In this document: positions 31,386 to 31,978 of the stretch, in pieces
Layout: every line of letters starts with the position of its first letter
Numbering within the stretch: position 1 is the stretch's first letter
Source: DATAAM01 sp036260075
GTDB lineage: Bacteria; Actinomycetota; Acidimicrobiia; Acidimicrobiales; JAHWLA01
Length of the DNA: 31,978 bases
Reading direction: 5' to 3'
Assembly (NCBI GenBank): GCA_036260075.1
Contig: DATAAM010000113.1
Coordinates: 1-31,978, forward strand
Notes under the pieces: model-generated
The model's database searches: none
What the model saw: only the letters and a program-made list of their open reading frames with translations
Told to the model about the DNA's origin: nothing
Made by a program: the position numbers and the translations under genes

Positions 31386-31462
31386 ACCCGAGGAGTCGGG
31401 TGTCGGCGGGACAAGGGCTTCGGGGCTCAACCCCTTTCTTGGGCAATCGGGGTTGGGAGGGG
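31386..31462 (+). promoter_or_regulatory. structured 5' leader with mutually exclusive hairpins at the ribosome binding site
   Basis: A stable hairpin ACCCGA-GGAG-TCGGGT (31386-31401) is followed by CAACCCC (31428-31434), which can pair either through its CCCC with GGGG at 31422-31425 or fully with GGGGTTG at 31449-31455. The second pairing runs into the Shine-Dalgarno GGGAGGGG (31455-31462), just before GTG 31467. This resembles a riboswitch or attenuator expression platform. No ligand class is recognised. Confidence 0.45.
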
Positions 31463-31466
31463 TCGG

Positions 31467-31978
31467 GTGCACCGTCTGCTGGGCAACGTCCGTCGTCGTC
31501 GCGCGGGACTGGGCTTGGTCGTCGTCGTGGTCAGCGGGCTGGTCGCACCGGTGGCCACGCCTCGGGTGGTCGCCGAGTCGGCGAGCCCGTCGCCGCAGCC
31601 GGTGGCGCACGACACCCCGTTGACCAACACCGAGGCCGTCGTCACCGCGCCGCCGCCGGGGGCTCCCGCCCTCGTCCCGACCACCGAGATCGCCTCGATG
31701 CGAACGGCGCACGCCAAGACGTTCGCCACCGAACAACCCGGGAAGTACACGTCGCGCGTCTACGCACACCCCATCCACTTCAAGGACGCCGCGGGCATCT
31801 GGCAGGACATCGACATGACGTTGGTGCCGCAGGCCGAAGGCCGCCTGCGGTCGCGGGCGCACTCGTCGGCGGTGAGCGTGGCGCCGACGGCCGACGACGG
31901 GCAGCTCGCCCGGGTCGACTTCGACGCCCATCACTCGGTCGCCTACGGGCTGGCGGGCGCCTCGCCCGTCCCCGTGCA
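31467..31978 (+). CDS. large secreted RHS/DNRLRE-type protein, 3' partial
   Basis: GTG 31467, behind GGGAGGGG, opens a frame that runs off the window end (170 complete codons). It starts with a signal peptide (basic RRRR, then LGLVVVVVSGLVAPVA), a Pro/Ala/Thr-rich spacer, and from about residue 77 the motif SMRTAHAKTFAT, VYAHPIHFKDAAG and WQDIDMTLV. That motif is typical of the N-terminus of actinobacterial DNRLRE/RHS-repeat surface proteins, many of which are polymorphic toxins with variable C-terminal tips. The rest, including any toxin and immunity gene, lies outside the window, so the call rests on the N-terminus only. Confidence 0.6.
   Translation, partial: MHRLLGNVRRRRAGLGLVVVVVSGLVAPVATPRVVAESASPSPQPVAHDTPLTNTEAVVTAPPPGAPALVPTTEIASMRTAHAKTFATEQPGKYTSRVYAHPIHFKDAAGIWQDIDMTLVPQAEGRLRSRAHSSAVSVAPTADDGQLARVDFDAHHSVAYGLAGASPVPV

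Larger units (their letters stand above)
31124..31466. other. 343-bp non-coding region before a large secreted protein gene
   Basis: No gene is supported. The region is clearly less GC-rich than its surroundings between about 31250 and 31375. It holds several inverted repeats: GAACGAC (31144-31150) with GTCGTTC (31172-31178), GAACGCA-GT-TGCGTTC (31338-31353), ACCCGA-GGAG-TCGGGT (31386-31401), and two competing G/C hairpins next to the final start codon. It probably combines a terminator, a promoter or operator and a structured mRNA leader. I could not match it to a riboswitch class I know. Confidence 0.6.

Noticed and set aside
31386..31440. A cyclic di-GMP or cyclic di-AMP riboswitch upstream of the surface protein
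   Set aside because: The GGGAC and GC-rich stems recall these classes, but the conserved GCAAACC, GAAA tetraloop and GACGCAAAGCC elements, or the c-di-AMP core, are absent.

Overview
The window is gene-dense, very GC-rich bacterial chromosome. It looks like a high-GC actinobacterium, and by gene content I favour the class Acidimicrobiia, although no 16S or other marker gene here proves it. Signs of this are frequent GTG starts, a lexA / LysM / nrdR block in the order known from mycobacteria, DUF3040 beside dinB, the moxR-DUF58-transglutaminase operon, a mycobacterial-type membrane adenylate cyclase, and many genes whose start codon lies 6-8 nt behind a TAnnnT -10 hexamer, which is the hallmark of leaderless transcription. 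I see no IS element, phage gene, CRISPR array, tRNA or rRNA.

Layout. 1-7.7 kb: a diaminopimelate/lysine block read mostly rightwards, with dapF (cut by the window edge), hflX and dapC chained by 4-base overlaps, then an ECF sigma factor that is frameshifted in this sequence and its coupled membrane partner, a leftward coiled-coil protein, and dapD, a tiny coupled ORF and dapE. 7.8-11.7 kb: OsmC-type peroxidase, secreted subtilase, lexA, an SOS-box-bearing divergent LysM protein and nrdR. 11.7-19.2 kb: RlpA-like protein, phosphofructokinase with PPi-type residues, VOC protein, SDR (C-terminus out of frame), inositol monophosphatase, threonine aldolase, adenylate cyclase and a PIG-L deacetylase, arranged as alternating convergent and divergent pairs. 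19.2-22.2 kb: small membrane protein, YbaK-type deacylase, Nudix hydrolase coupled to DNA polymerase IV, and DUF3040. 22.2-27.6 kb: moxR-DUF58-transglutaminase operon (leftward) and a divergent ROK kinase. 27.6-31.1 kb: small secreted protein, acyl-CoA dehydrogenase, SnoaL-like protein, a 77-residue conserved protein, HNH endonuclease and a lipoate ligase-like protein. 31.1-32.0 kb: a 343-base non-coding leader with several inverted repeats, then the start of a large secreted RHS/DNRLRE-type protein cut by the window end.

The most distinctive signals are regulatory. The nonamer CGGTAGCCT occurs four times, each 6-8 nt before a start codon. At three divergent gene pairs the two opposing -10 hexamers share one central TA. 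Three LexA-type palindromes sit between lexA and the LysM gene. The leader of the last gene can form two mutually exclusive hairpins right at its Shine-Dalgarno sequence. Two genes carry single-base C-run frameshifts that may be sequence errors.
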